Assembly (NCBI RefSeq): GCF_027943255.1
Contig: NC_072892.1
Span: 23,583,792-23,647,791 of the forward strand
DNA: 64,000 nt
Origin: Anastrepha obliqua
Taxonomy: Eukaryota > Arthropoda > Insecta > Diptera > Tephritidae
Direction: 5' to 3'
The position numbers were made by a program, and so were the translations under genes. Under the pieces are notes generated by a model, which searched no databases, had not been told where the DNA came from, and saw only the letters and a list, made by a program, of their open reading frames with translations. This document shows positions 11,801-24,500 of the stretch, piece after piece. The stretch's first letter is position 1. Every line of letters starts with the position of its first letter.

Positions 11801-12527
11801 GGGGGTCTTCTACCGTCACGGTTTGAAAAAATCGATTTTTTTTTTTTAGATTTTTTAAAAGCTACTAATGTTAAGAGTATGCTATAAAGAGGGTTTTATG
11901 AAAAACATGTTCCTTCATGAGCATTTCGGGGAGAATACATGCATGCGCGTGGCATTTTCGAGCGTTTCTTTATCTTTAAACGCCTTTTCCCGAAAGTTGA
12001 CTTTTTTCAACTTTCTGGTCACACATCTACTATAAATATTTGTCGAATTCATTCCATCTTTTTTCCAGTTATTCAGTGAACATCTCGCTATGTTTTCCCA
12101 GACCACTTTTTTCAATTTTTGATTAGTTTAATTTTGCGGGCCTCTAAAGTGTAAAAAAAAGAGGAAATTTTCAAACTTTTTTTTTAAAATCACGCATTTT
12201 TTACAAATTTCAAAATATTTAAAATCGCCACTGGGAAAACATAGCCAACGCTACACTTTATGACAAAAAAAATTTTTTTTTGATTTCAGATAAGTAAAAT
12301 GGTCGATCGCGTGCCACAAAGTCGCCTAGGACATTTTTACAAGGGCAACCTCGAGGACGGTTCAAGGACACAGGGCCAAAGAATTCGATTTGAAAAATAT
12401 ATTTTTAAATAGTGCAAACTTGTGCAAATTAAATAAAAAAAATCTGATTTCATTATCTCAAGTGGTTGCTTTGTAATTAATTCCCAAAAATAGGCCCGAG
12501 ATTAAGGCGCGACGGTAGAAGACCCCC
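11801..12527. mobile_element. 727-bp TTAA/TTATAA-flanked miniature element (copy 1)
   Basis: Inverted repeats beginning GGGGGTCTTCTACCGTC occur at 11801 and, inverted, end at 12527. The hexamer TTATAA flanks both sides (11795-11800 and 12528-12533). There is no transposase. Ends, subterminal T-tract and length match the element at 34315-35042 (728 bp), so both belong to one family. TTAA-type targets suggest piggyBac- or Kolobok-like mobilisation. Confidence 0.85.
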
Positions 12528-12729
12528 TTATAAGGGAAAATAAATGCAAGTTATGGCATTTGTAAAGCTTTAATTCTGAGAACCCCAATAGTATCATATT
12601 AGCAAATAGCACTTAAAATATCTTAAGGGTATTTTAACGTTAGTCGCAACTTCTAAATTTAAATTATTCAACGCTTACTGGCTTTAGATTAGGTTACATA
12701 TGTATATGATCCCGTTTCATATAGTTTGG

Positions 12730-12936
12730 CGACCGCCGTAGCCGACAACCACGCGACTACCGGTTCGAATCTCCGTGAAACACTAAAATGAAGAAAAAGT
12801 TTTTCCAATAGCAGGCAATGGTAAACCTCCGAGTGTACTTCTACCATGAAAAAACTCCTCATAAAAAAATATCTCCCGTTCGGAGTCGGCTTAAAACTGT
12901 AGGTCCCGCACGCCACAAATAGGAGGAGCAGTTATT
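12730..12936 (+). mobile_element. SINE, partial copy
   Basis: tRNA-like head (GCCGTAGCCGA, then CGGTTCGAATCTC, a good box B) followed by the SINE body, ending around GGAGGAGCAG. It has small internal deletions and no clear tail. Confidence 0.82.
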
Positions 12937-13939
12937 ATATATGTTGCTTCACAATACCATTAACTCTCGTGAGCCCAAATACCTTGGCGAACGAATTCAA
13001 CTTACTGGATCGGCCCAATATCTCAACTTGCTTAGTATGAAACACAGTTGCCTTGTAACAAAAGATCTGAAGTACATTGTACTTTATTATTATTTATTAG
13101 GAAAAAAATATAGATATTAAACCTAATTGCATATAAGAATGCAATTTACATTGGTCAGGTTGCAAAGGCAGTGTTTGTTGTTTTAGAGCCGTCAGTAAAA
13201 ATAGTTAAAAAATTTTCTTTTTTGTAGTTATTGACGATTTCCAAAAAAAAAATGTTAAAAACTTTCATTGGTAGTGTTGGATTTCATTAAAGCGTGCAGA
13301 GATATATCAATTTTGAATTCACTTATCAGCCTCTCGGATTGCATACTGATTTTATGGCATTTAGGCGGTATATTTATATCAAGAAATTTGCAGTATATTT
13401 TGCCCACTAAGTTGCTAATGTAGGCGCACACATACACACATAGGTCCATATATGTTCTTCTAATGGATCCTTGTTCTTCACTTTCTACTTCCAGTTTTTA
13501 CAGCCTACTATTTTTTTTTTTCGAATACTTTTCTCTAAAACACCTCTATTTTTAATGTGTTTAGGTTTTAGAATTAAAATTAAAAAAATACGTCTCCTAG
13601 CAGAGTGCATATAGGTACAGCTATGAATGTGCTTGATTTCAGCAGAGCGCTCATACATATGTAACTCATAGGCACTCTTCTATTGCGATAGCGTTTATTT
13701 TCCAATGTGGCGTGAATGGAAATCAATGAGATATTATAAAAGTGATAATATTTGGCGAAACAACCTCTTTTAAGCCATAAATTAGATACCCCTGGCGACA
13801 GAGGAGTCTGCAGAAAGATTGAATAGTTGGAGTTTGACAGACACTTTTTTGAGTTTTTATTGTGGAGAAGTAACGGAATATTACTATGCCAGGCTTTAGA
13901 CTAATGCTCGCAGATATACAATATTTCTCGTTGTTCCGT
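12937..13939. other. No gene recognised
   Basis: AT-rich DNA with short open frames only; no repeat or coding match that I can support. Confidence 0.45.
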
Positions 13940-14880
13940 ACGGTGCGTCAATAAATATCCGTGAGCTTTATTGATTGTCATCGCAAAAGCGAGACGTACA
14001 GGAAACTGCAATCTCTTGAAATCGAACATCATTCCAGTTGACGTTATTGGTATTCTTGGCAGTAGCACATCATCTTCTTTGTATTTTCCGTATGATCGTC
14101 GCTTTAATTTAATTGTTGCTCAACCTTTTCACAATAAGGCGAGTGCCATTACGCAGACGTAGAGCATCAATATTTCTCTGTAGAATGATAGGCTCGACAA
14201 CTTTAATTTATCATCTGTGTGGATGGAGGCCTGGAGCGTTGATTGAACTCAAGAATTCAACTTGATAATTTACCGATAATATCAATTGAGTTTGTACGTC
14301 ACTATATTTCCAACAATCCGATCCAAATAATTTTATTTAATGAATCAACTTCTGCAATTTTTTACGCAATTTATTAGTTCTTCCACATATATTGCCAACG
14401 TATAGAGGCTATTTGACAATGTGACTCACCTCATCGTGTCATCAACGGCCGTTTCCCATTTCTCAAATCCAACACTTTTACATCGCGCCAAAGAATGGGA
14501 AATTTCAAGCATGCGTGCAATCCATCTACGGGTGCAGATCGCGGAATTAGCGGTAATGTTTGCCAAAAATCTTCTGTAACCAAAAACAAAGCTCTACCAA
14601 ATGTGTTTATTATTACGTAAATCTTGTAGTAATCGATTAAGCGCTACCAATGATTTTTTAGGCGCCTTCGATTCGCCACTTCTCTGCTTGCTATATCTGG
14701 GCTTTGCTAGCATTTCTTTATATGAACGCGGTAATCGTATTACTAATACTCATTAGGTGCTCCTTTCCAGTTTATGTATACCAGTTGTTTTTCGTCTATT
14801 CGGCACTTGCCAAAGCTTGGCGAATCGAAGACGCCTTTTATGTGCCATCGTACATTCATCCCAAATAATGATTCTACAAT
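13940..14880 (-). pseudogene. Helitron Pif1-type helicase remnant
   Basis: Reading the minus strand from 14880 downward recovers, in pieces and in more than one frame, Pif1/Helitron helicase motifs in the right order. They are IIIWDECTMAHK (Walker B), LLQDLRNN, DFWQTLPLIPRSAP, a degraded LNSS...LHPH block, LRLRNGTRLIVKRL, and LPRIPITSTGMMFDFKRLQF followed by RLAFAMTINKAHG. Frameshifts, stops and a local rearrangement near 14650-14840 make it non-functional. Confidence 0.85.
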
Positions 14881-15268
14881 TTTGCAGTATTTTTTATTTT
14901 TTAAGAAATCTGAAATATCAAGAGTTAAGTCGTTGAAACTATTAAAGAGAAGTCGGTTCTGTTCTAAAGCAACTTATTGAAGAAACTACCAATAGAACTA
15001 CACATTTCGATGTAGGGATAAAAAAGAGGTGGTGATAAGTAAAAATCTATGAAATTAAAATAAAATTAAATAAAAAACAGTGTCAGTCTCGGTACTTAAT
15101 AGACACATCTCGTATAATCGCGTCACTATTAAATCTCCTCATAATGGGTAGTGCGTAGGCCTTAGTACCGGAGAACGTCTGTAATAGAGTAGCTGAAACT
15201 CCCGTACTACAACCCGTGCATGACACTTGCAATGGTAAATATCACATAAAAAGGTCAATTAGTTGAAT

Positions 15269-15814
15269 TTGAAATGCGAGGGCCCTTTGAAAAGTCCGTG
15301 CAAAGTCAAATAGAACACTACTGGCGTGTATCGAGCTTATGTTTAGTTAGTAGCATCTCTTGGAAGAACATACAACAAGTTTCAGCCAGATCGGTGTATT
15401 TCTTTGTGTTTGGCATTTTTTGAATCGAGGAAGTCGAGTGATTTTCCTTTTTTCATCACGACAGTACACCAGCTCACGCCTCAGCAGTTGCAATATTAAT
15501 GGAAATATGGTTCCAAATCGTTTCACATTGCCCATATTCTCCAGACTTACACAGCTCCCTTGGACTACTATTGGCTCCTCTTTTTGAAGAAATGGCTGGC
15601 GGGAAAAGGATTTTATTCAAGCGAGGAAATGATTGCAGAAACGAATGACTATTTTTCACACTTGGAAAAATCCGGTTATTCGAAAGGGATCGACAAACTA
15701 GCGTTGGACAAAGTATATAAGCCTAAATGGAGACTATGCCGAAAAATGAAAAAGGTTTGTCACAAGCGATTACCTAGTTTATATTTTGCACGGACTTTTT
15801 AAAACGGCCCTCGT
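15269..15814 (+). mobile_element. Internally deleted DD34D mariner with both ends
   Basis: Near-matching inverted repeats lie at 15269-15296 (CGAGGGCCCTTTGAAAAGTC) and 15785-15814. Between them only the C-terminal part of a mariner transposase remains: a catalytic HHDS-TPAH block, CPYSPDL, FYSSEEMIAETNDYF and the tail. The N-terminal half is missing and the frame is shifted near 15590. No clear TA duplication is seen, so exact ends are uncertain by a few bases. Confidence 0.75.
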
Positions 15815-16311
15815 TTTTATTGGAAAAATAAGTTATTTGTAAACAAACTTCGCATAGCGCACCAAATAATTCGGCTATAAGCACTGAGAGCCGACTAACG
15901 GTACGCGATTATGCACAAACTTATTTTTCTCTATACAAGTGATATCAGTGGTCGATTGGTAGAGTAAAAGTGTTTCGGTAAGCGTTAATCAACAAATCAT
16001 ACAGTGAGAAAACTGGCATGCCAAACGAAAGGAATGTGTTAAATTGCATCAAGAATTGTTTGTGGCAATATTGGGAAAAGTAAGCGTGAAAACCAAACTG
16101 TGTATACATAAATAACTGTTTATATTCGTCCAAAAATGATGATTGCACAAGGATGATACTTGTAAGGTTTGACCATCCGAAGCAAAATAGTGAAAGTAAC
16201 TATGGCGACGTTATAGGGGATTCAACAGCAGAACTGTGCCCGTCCATTTCACATTTACTCTTACGCTCTTTCAATCAGACGTTCAGTCGTCAACGAAGTG
16301 CTTAGTCTTAG
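15815..16311. other. No gene recognised
   Basis: Intergenic. Bases 15850-15910 show weak likeness to the repeats at 9795 and 41475 (GAGAGCCG-CTAACGGT). Confidence 0.4.
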
Positions 16312-17516
16312 TTTTTGACGTGATAACGTCTTATAATTCGATTTAGCCGGCTGCACGCACGAAAAAATGTGTCGTTACCTTGCTCATTAGTGGTACCTTG
16401 CTCATTTGTCGTTACCTTGCTCATTTGTCGTTACCTTGCTCATTGCCGTTACCTTGAATGAACTGCAAGCGAAAGCGCGGAACGAACGACAAAGCAAACA
16501 AAGCAAACGAACGGCAACGTTCGATATCTTGCTCTCTCCTACTTAAGTGAGCGTATATGCGTATGTATATGCGCATATGCACATATATAAATGCACGTAT
16601 TTGTATTTGCATATCCCTTCTTATTGATTATTATTAATTTGATTTACTTGAAGAATTTAAAATAAAACCAAGTTTGTTAATAATACCTGTTGTTTTAATG
16701 TTATTATTATTAATTTTTTTATTATATATGAAGGAAAAAATGTATGGTATATTAATATTTACCATATACCTTATAAGATATGTTGTATACTAATATATGT
16801 ATATAAACATGCATATACATATACAATTTCGCGCAATTTGCAAAAAGAACAAATCTATATGTAAAGATGCATACAAGTCATATGGACATATCAAATATAC
16901 GAATCTATTCTGTACGCAAGCAAATGTAAGCTAATGTGCTTGAACTGCAAGCGAGAGCGCGGAACGAACGACAAAGAGCACAATCGGCCCCCGCGTTCGG
17001 CACCGTTCGACATCTGGCTCTGTCCTACTTGAGTGAGCATATATATGTATGTATATGCGCATATGTAGGTATATAAATTCACATACTTGTATTTGCGTAT
17101 GCCTTCTTCCTGTGTGCATGGTAATGAACCATTTCTCTGTTGAGAATAGGACGATGATAGAAAAAGTAGGAAACGAAAGGGAGTGTTTCGAGTGTAAAGT
17201 GTCTTGAAAAAGGCAAATCGATGATGGTGCCTCTTAGTGTTGTTGACTTATTAACGTCTGATGCACAATCGAAATTGAAGATATCTTTCATGAATTTGAT
17301 AAATGTTTCGTCATTTTTCACGTTTGTGCAAATGTAACTTGACCCATTCCATTGCAATTCCATTTACCTCCTTCTCTATATCCATACAAAATATCTATCA
17401 AACAAATGAAATTAAAATTTTGTTTTGAAAATTGCAACCATTACATCAGTATTTTCTTATGACGTTGTCACGTTAAACTATCGTCAGTAAACGGATTTTA
17501 CAGACAACCTCTTTTT
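16312..17516. repeat. Composite repeat with GTTACCTTGCTCATT tandem motif (copy 1)
   Basis: It begins TTTTTGACGTGATAACGTC, followed by several short tandem copies of a GTTACCTTGCTCATT motif (16370-16460), a unit of about 250 bp, then a second partial unit at 16935-17110. It ends at 17366-17516 with sequence containing TTATGACGTTGTCACGTTAA, an imperfect inverted form of the start. The whole arrangement recurs at 31749-32460. Non-coding; superfamily unknown. Confidence 0.7.
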
Positions 17517-17639
17517 AGTTTTTGCCAATCTTTGTTGTAAAGAAACCGCTGTCACTCAAGAATGATAGAATACAAGATTGCACCGACGGAAATAACTATG
17601 ACGTCGACGAATCATATAAACAAACAACACGAAGATAAA

Positions 17640-17960
17640 TTAGTTGTTTGTGAAGAGAAAGAGTAAGCCAAAGGCTTGGAGGCTGCCAACACACAAGAAT
17701 TTATACATACACATGCACTACACACTTTCTTGCCATGGCGTCATCGGCAAAACATCATAAAAAACTGCATTCGGTTGTATTGTTATAGTAGTTGCACTGA
17801 CTATTTAATATGCTTCTCTTCACTTTTATTAGTTGGTTTGATTTTAAAATTGTAAATATTAAAATGTTACCAAGCTGTTTGTTTATTTAAAGTGATGACG
17901 TCATCTGCTTGTACAAATCGAAATTAAAAAAGTAGCGGTTTTCAAAAAGCGCCACCTTCT
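17640..17960 (-). repeat. P-like element remnant, non-coding
   Basis: On the minus strand this aligns with the THAP-bearing element at 41117-41400 and the copy at 59080-59648; the shared landmark is GACGCCATGGCAAG (17744 region). It ends with GCGCCACCTT (17951-17960), the same terminus seen at 41038 and 4753. Decayed, with no open frame. Confidence 0.5.
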
Positions 17961-18507
17961 GTATTCTTTTTACTGTGAATCATATGTCTGTTTTTGAAAG
18001 CCATATGGCAGCACTAATTTGGTCTTTCAGTATGCTTCCCATTATCAAATTGGTTTCCTTACATCTCCGGTGAAAATTGCGCGTTTGTGAGTTCCACGAT
18101 TGTGTGTTCAGAAAGAAAATTAGGTATTTTTCATGAAATAATTGGAATTAAAACCATAATTTGACTCGGAAAATTATAGCTAGTGCTCGTTTACACTTTT
18201 ATTTAGATATTTGTAAGATAAGTGAGCCGGTACAAGTAAAATATTCGCATATTTTGTGGTGCCCTGAAAGTGTTTTTTTCTCTTCTTTCAATTTTATTCT
18301 TCGCTATAGTCCGAAATTTTCTTACTTTATCTTGCTTCGAGCTTTCGCATTTTTTTGTTTATTGCATTTATATCCAGTGCTTTTCGGCCTATCGGTCAAG
18401 ATGGCATAAAAATGAATACAAACATTTGAAGAAGACTTGATATAAGTAAGTATTATGTTCATTATTCTTTACTTTATCTAATATTTTGTTTACCGCAATA
18501 AATGTAG

Positions 18508-21500
18508 AATTGCACCAATGTCGAGTTCGGTATTTATTGAAAGTTGTGCCAAGCCCTTAACGAGCGGCGTAGGATCTGAAAATGATGTTGCTGTTTCAGG
18601 TTCACCTAACTCGAACTTGGTTGTGGTGTATGGAAAAAAAGGTGTCAACTTTGATCAGCGAGGAATAGAGAATCTTATTGGTAAGTTGATGTCCAAGAAA
18701 AGGAGTCTGTTTTTTTAAATACGTTTTTTATTTACAGAGGAAAAAACACTCTCTTCAATCAGTGTTATACGGTTGACTTCACCAACACCTAGTATGATAG
18801 ATGAAGAAGAAGAAGCAGAGAGGACGGAAGAACTCTTGCGTAGACAAGCTGAAGGTTTGTCTGACGACGAATCAAATAGAAGTAGCAATAGGAACAGCTC
18901 TAGCACAGATGAGTGTGCGGAGAATACTGGAAGTGAAGAAGTTCATACAGCGGATGATGAAAAGAGTGATTGTGACGGTGAAAACTCTACTGATAATGGG
19001 AAATCAGAATGCCGTAAGAAGACGCGAAGGAATAGGCGTAAAATGCGCACAGTAACCAAAATCCACAACATTCAAAATAAACTACGCAAGGAACGTCCAG
19101 ATATTGTTGGTCTAACTGTAGAAGAGTTTTATCCGCCAGTATCTGCAAAGGAAATGGTTAAAGAAGCTTTAAGTAATACTATTTTTTATAATTAGTGTAT
19201 TATGAACTTTAGTTTAATATTTATTTGTTCTTTTTCTAGAGCTTGCAGGAGTACCTACATTTAAGCGCACTGCTGATTATGAATTTCAACTATATGTTAT
19301 TAAAAACGATCATTGTTACACTCCCTTTACGTCGCCAGCCCAAATGAAGGCTAAGCTTGCAGAGAAATATAAGGCAGAAAAACACGCAGTAATCGGGCGA
19401 AAAATAATTCCACACACAGCGATAACTATGAAGCAATTACAACTGAAGAAGAAAGTTGTACCTGTTGCCAATGACTTCGCTGAACAGTCCACACTGCATT
19501 CTGTGAAAGACCAAAATATAAAAGTCTTGAATAAAATACCTTCATTGCCCCACAAACAAGGCGATACAGATGGACTTGTAGAAGGTGACACTGAAGCACA
19601 TAGCTCAACAGCAGAATCTGACATTGACATACTCAGTGAAGAATCTGGGGATACCGATAATGATCGCGATAGTGACTTAGACTTCAACGTTAACAATAGG
19701 AAAGGTCGCAAGAAAAAAGATCTTGTATCTAAAGCAAAACGATTGTCTGCTGGAAAAGTATGTGTTAAGCGTCTCTCACAACCACAAGACGACGATGATC
19801 AACGTAATAAAAACATACGACCAGTTACTGGCAATATTTCCATCCGTTCATGCAAAATAGGGACACCTTTAAAAACAGCTGGTTGCGCCCCTATTGCAGT
19901 ACAAAAATTGCTTTCAGACGCTGTTGCTGCTCTACCTCCCATTCCGAAACGACCCGTAACAGCACAAATAGAAGATAATGCTTTAAATCCTGTGCCACGA
20001 CCACAAGCAATGCCAAATGTCATTCGTAGAGGGCCTATCATAGAAGTCGGTGTGCAAAAGGTACCAAACGTTCGCAAACAGTTGCTAACATCACCACAAT
20101 CTGTAAAAGAAATTGTTATAAATAAGGTAATGGAAAGGAGAATTTATGAAACATAGTAAAACATTTTTAATTACAGGTTATGGCTAGCCCAAAAAGAGGA
20201 TTCACAGAAATAGGTGAATTGCTTGCCCAAACGGATAAGCAAATACCAACCAGAACTGCTCCCAGTACTCCGACGAGTAGCACCAAGAATACACAGTTGA
20301 TGGTTGTCCCATCGCCTTCAAAAGGATTTATGCCATTAGGAGTTGAAACTGCTGCAAAGAACAAGCTGCCTGCTCAAATTTCAATTCAAACCCACCAAAG
20401 CTCGTCCGAATTAGCAGCAAAAAGTAACATCTCCATGGAAGCACAATCAAGTGGTCATCCCGATACTCTCCCATCAAATATATCTGCAATACAGTGCGTG
20501 CAAAAGGAACAAAGTTCTTCAGAGTTAGCTGCAGAGCAATTTGATCTCATCGTTTCTATTGTAAAAGGCGAAATGCAAAAAACTGCCGCTGTGGAGGCCT
20601 CAAAGTCAAATGAAAACATACCAAAATTGGTTAAAATGTTAGAGAATGCCGAACATACGCTGGAATCAAATGGCCCACAAACTAAAATGGACAACAATCT
20701 CACCAATTTTGGCTCGTCTGCAGAAACCAATGTAGATGATATTGACATCTCTAACGCGCCTCTATTAGAAACACCCGATGATTTCCCTGACGATTTACTG
20801 CAGCATGTTGTGGATCTTATTGAAGATGATGAAACGCTACAAGAGGCTGTTGAAAAGCAAGTGTTCGGTGGAGATCATAACGAAGGAATTCCGTGTGCTG
20901 GTTCCGTGTCTGCTACGTCGACCAGATCTGTTGCGTCTTCTACAGTTCAATCACACACATCTGAATCTTTTGGTCCTCTGGTAATTTCTTTTCAGTCCTA
21001 TCACACATATTGTATAAAATATACACATAATTTACACAGGAAACGAATCAACCTAAGAGCATTATTGAAATGGCTATATCTAACATACCATCGGTTTCGT
21101 CGGCACCCAGCAGTACAGTCAGTCACGCTGTTCGTGTGACTAATATTCAAACTTTGAAGACAGCACCGCCACCGGCGGTTCGTAAAGAGCCTATTCAAAT
21201 TGTGCGGGGAAATGGCCGAGTTATCACGTTGCCTCCAATTGAAGCACCAACTACTCGTGCAAAGCGCAGGGCTCAAAATCAGCCCGTGACAGCAATTCAT
21301 GGTGTGTGTGCAAACTCAAGTACGATTTTGAATGAGTCGTCCATGGATGGTTCCCTGCAATCTAATTCTTCAATTACCATTTTTGAGCACATACCTCCAG
21401 CGACTATTGAGAAGAAACCCGAAACGACAAATAAACGACGGGTTTCAAAAGAGTCTGGAACTGCTGGCACAGTTTCCAGCAAGACTAAAAAATCCACAGC

Positions 21501-24500
21501 TTCTGCAAAGAAAAGTGCAGCGGCCAAAACTATTGCGGGTAAATCTGGAGCGGAAGAAGAAGCTTCTGGTTCTCAAGAAGATGACGATGATCCAAATAGG
21601 TTCGTGTATTACAGTAAAAAATGTAAATGAAGTAACTTATCCGAATACTAACATATTTATCAGGCTTTGGTGCATATGCCGACAGCCGCATAACAACAGA
21701 TTTATGATTTGCTGCGATGTTTGTGAAGATTGGTTCCATGGTACTTGTGTGAGCATCACAAAAGCGATGGGAATAGATATGGAGCAGAGAGGCGTTGATT
21801 GGACCTGCCCTAAATGTGTAAAACTACAAGAGGAAAAGGTTTGAACCGATATTTTTTTATTATTTATTTATTATTAATATTTAATATTAATATTTAATAT
21901 TTTTGGTTGTGGAACGCTTTTCAAAGTGAGGTTTAATGATGAGATTATATATTTTTATTGCTGGCATTATATCTATTTTATTACCAATTCTTCTAAAGTG
22001 TGCTAATTTCATTGCAATCTCCCTGCAATAATAATTGCTCCTAAATATTTGATTGTGTTAATTTTTTTTTTTTTTGTAATTCAAATGGTCCACTAATGCT
22101 AGTTTCTACCATTTTTGTCTTTTTTTTCATTTAATTTAACTTTGTTCATTTTTAACCCTTTAGCAACCTCGCCTATATGAGCTAATATTTTATTTTTACA
22201 TTATTTCTCCTTAACCATAAATCAGCATATTAGTGTTATTTTACATTTCCTTATAACCATTTCCAAGTCATTTATATAGAAAAGTAAATTGCATAGGTCC
22301 CTGTTGTACTCCTTTTTTAGTCTTTCCACATTCCGATATCTTACCATTTACTTTCGTTCTTTGGTGTCTATTTTCTAAGTATGACTTAAACCATTCTAGT
22401 ACCACGTCTTGAATCCCATATTTGTACTTTTTTTGTAACGAAATCTCTATCAATTATCTCAAAGGCTTTCTTAAAATCTTAAAAAAAAAACCACCATAAT
22501 GTTGTTTGCGAAACTCCGATTGGATTTTCGAGAAAAGTTCATTAACTTCCAAATATTCTATAGGTTGTTGTTGTTGTAGCAGCATAAACATTTCCCATGC
22601 ATATACGGGGAATTCTGCTAGAGTGGCAGTCCTTGGCTGGATATAAGTCCGGGTCGTTCCGGTAACGTAGAACCGACTGTCGTAGGAACGTCAGTGCTGT
22701 TTCACCACGCTTTCCAAAATATTTTCAATAGTTTTTCATGTCTTAATAGGCCTAAATTGGACCGGAGTTATCATTGACTCGTTCAGTGAATTTTGGATTT
22801 TACACACTGTGTTTATGTTTTGATTCCCTATTTCACTGTTTAAATTAGAGGTTAAGTACAAAGTTGCCGTTGCTTGCTTCTTAACTTTAATTGTTTTTAA
22901 TAAGTGAGAAAATAAAAGATAAAAATCTTACACATTTATTTCACTAATGACACAGAGGTCGCCGTAGCCGAATGGATTAGTGCGTGACTACCATTCGAGA
23001 GTGCGTTTGAATCTCCATTCATCAAACACCAAAATAATAGCGGTCGCTCCTGGACAGGCAATGACACACCTCCGAATGTATTTCTACCATGAAAAAGCAC
23101 CTCATAAAAAATATTTGCCGTTCGAAGTAGGCTTAAAATTGTAGATCCCTCCATAATAAATGATTTCCTATGTCACCAGGATATCTAGTAAACTTGTGTC
23201 TTAGCTAATGATATTGAATTTTATAAAAAAGAAATTTTGTTTTCTATTTACAGAAGCAAAGAAAAATCACTGACATGCTCTTTCCAAAGGTTTCATCTAC
23301 TGAAAAGCACGAACAATTGGAAGTTGATGCCAGAAATGAAGAAACGACAAACTCATCTTTAGATACCAGCTGCGCAAACATCACTGCTTCATCTATTGAA
23401 AAGTCAAATTGGATGGAAACTAAACAAACGATTGAGACACCAAAAACTCAGTCAGAACAAGTCCCCCCTATTAAACTATCATTAAAGAAGGGCGTGGCAG
23501 CAGCAAAAGCAGCAACGAGTTCCCTGAAGAAGAAACAGGCTTCGAATGCAAAGCGCAAAGGATTAAATACGCCAATTTCACAAACTAAGAAACAAATTCC
23601 CTTTTCACAGCAGGAACCGAAGCATGATTCCACAAAATCACCTTTAGCAATTCAACCTGTGAGCAGTCTACAGCAAACGCAGAGAGATTTTCAAAAGTCG
23701 GCAACAACCGAATCAATGTCAACTGACCCGCATACTTTCTGCATTGTGTGCAAGAAAATGGCGCGACAAAATTCAATATATTGCAGTGATGACTGTATTC
23801 GAAAGCATGCACAGAATGCTCTCAATGTATTTGCAGCAGCTTCTGCAGCAGCCAAGTTTCCAGAGCCAACAGTTGCTTCTAGCAGCAATGAGGAAGCTGC
23901 CTTAAAGAAAAAGAAAGCAAAAGGTCTATTTGAGGATATCCTTTCTATGGCAGACCGAAAGCCGAAAGTTGAACGGGTAATATAATATTTTGTTTACTCT
24001 TTTTATAATTTTTAGCATCTTAATTCATGTGACTTCTTATTGACTATATTAAACAGATCCTGGTGTACAAGGGTATAATTTTGTTCACCAATCTTATTTG
24101 ATAATCCCCGCGTAAGCATCACTCTTTAGCTGCGGGGAATGAAGCGACTGCCGCGCTTTGTTAAACTCCGACAAAATCGCGTATAGCACGAACACGGCAA
24201 CGGTAATCGGAATTACCGGCGCAGTTAATTATGATTAAAATTGCAGTGTGACAGACAGTTGATACGCGGATTAGTGAACAGCTGATTTGCCTGTTGAATA
24301 GTTTTGTCAGTAAAGATTGAATGCAACAAGTACGGATGTTAGCTGCTCTGGTACTAAGAAATAATTATTAATTAAAAAAAAATTGAATTGCAATTTCTCA
24401 AATTGCGCAGATATGTCAAAACAATTAACCCTCCGTTGGACACCTATTTTAAAACCTTCGACTGGGCACGCGGGTCTGGCCTTTCTTGTTCTTCTCTTTA

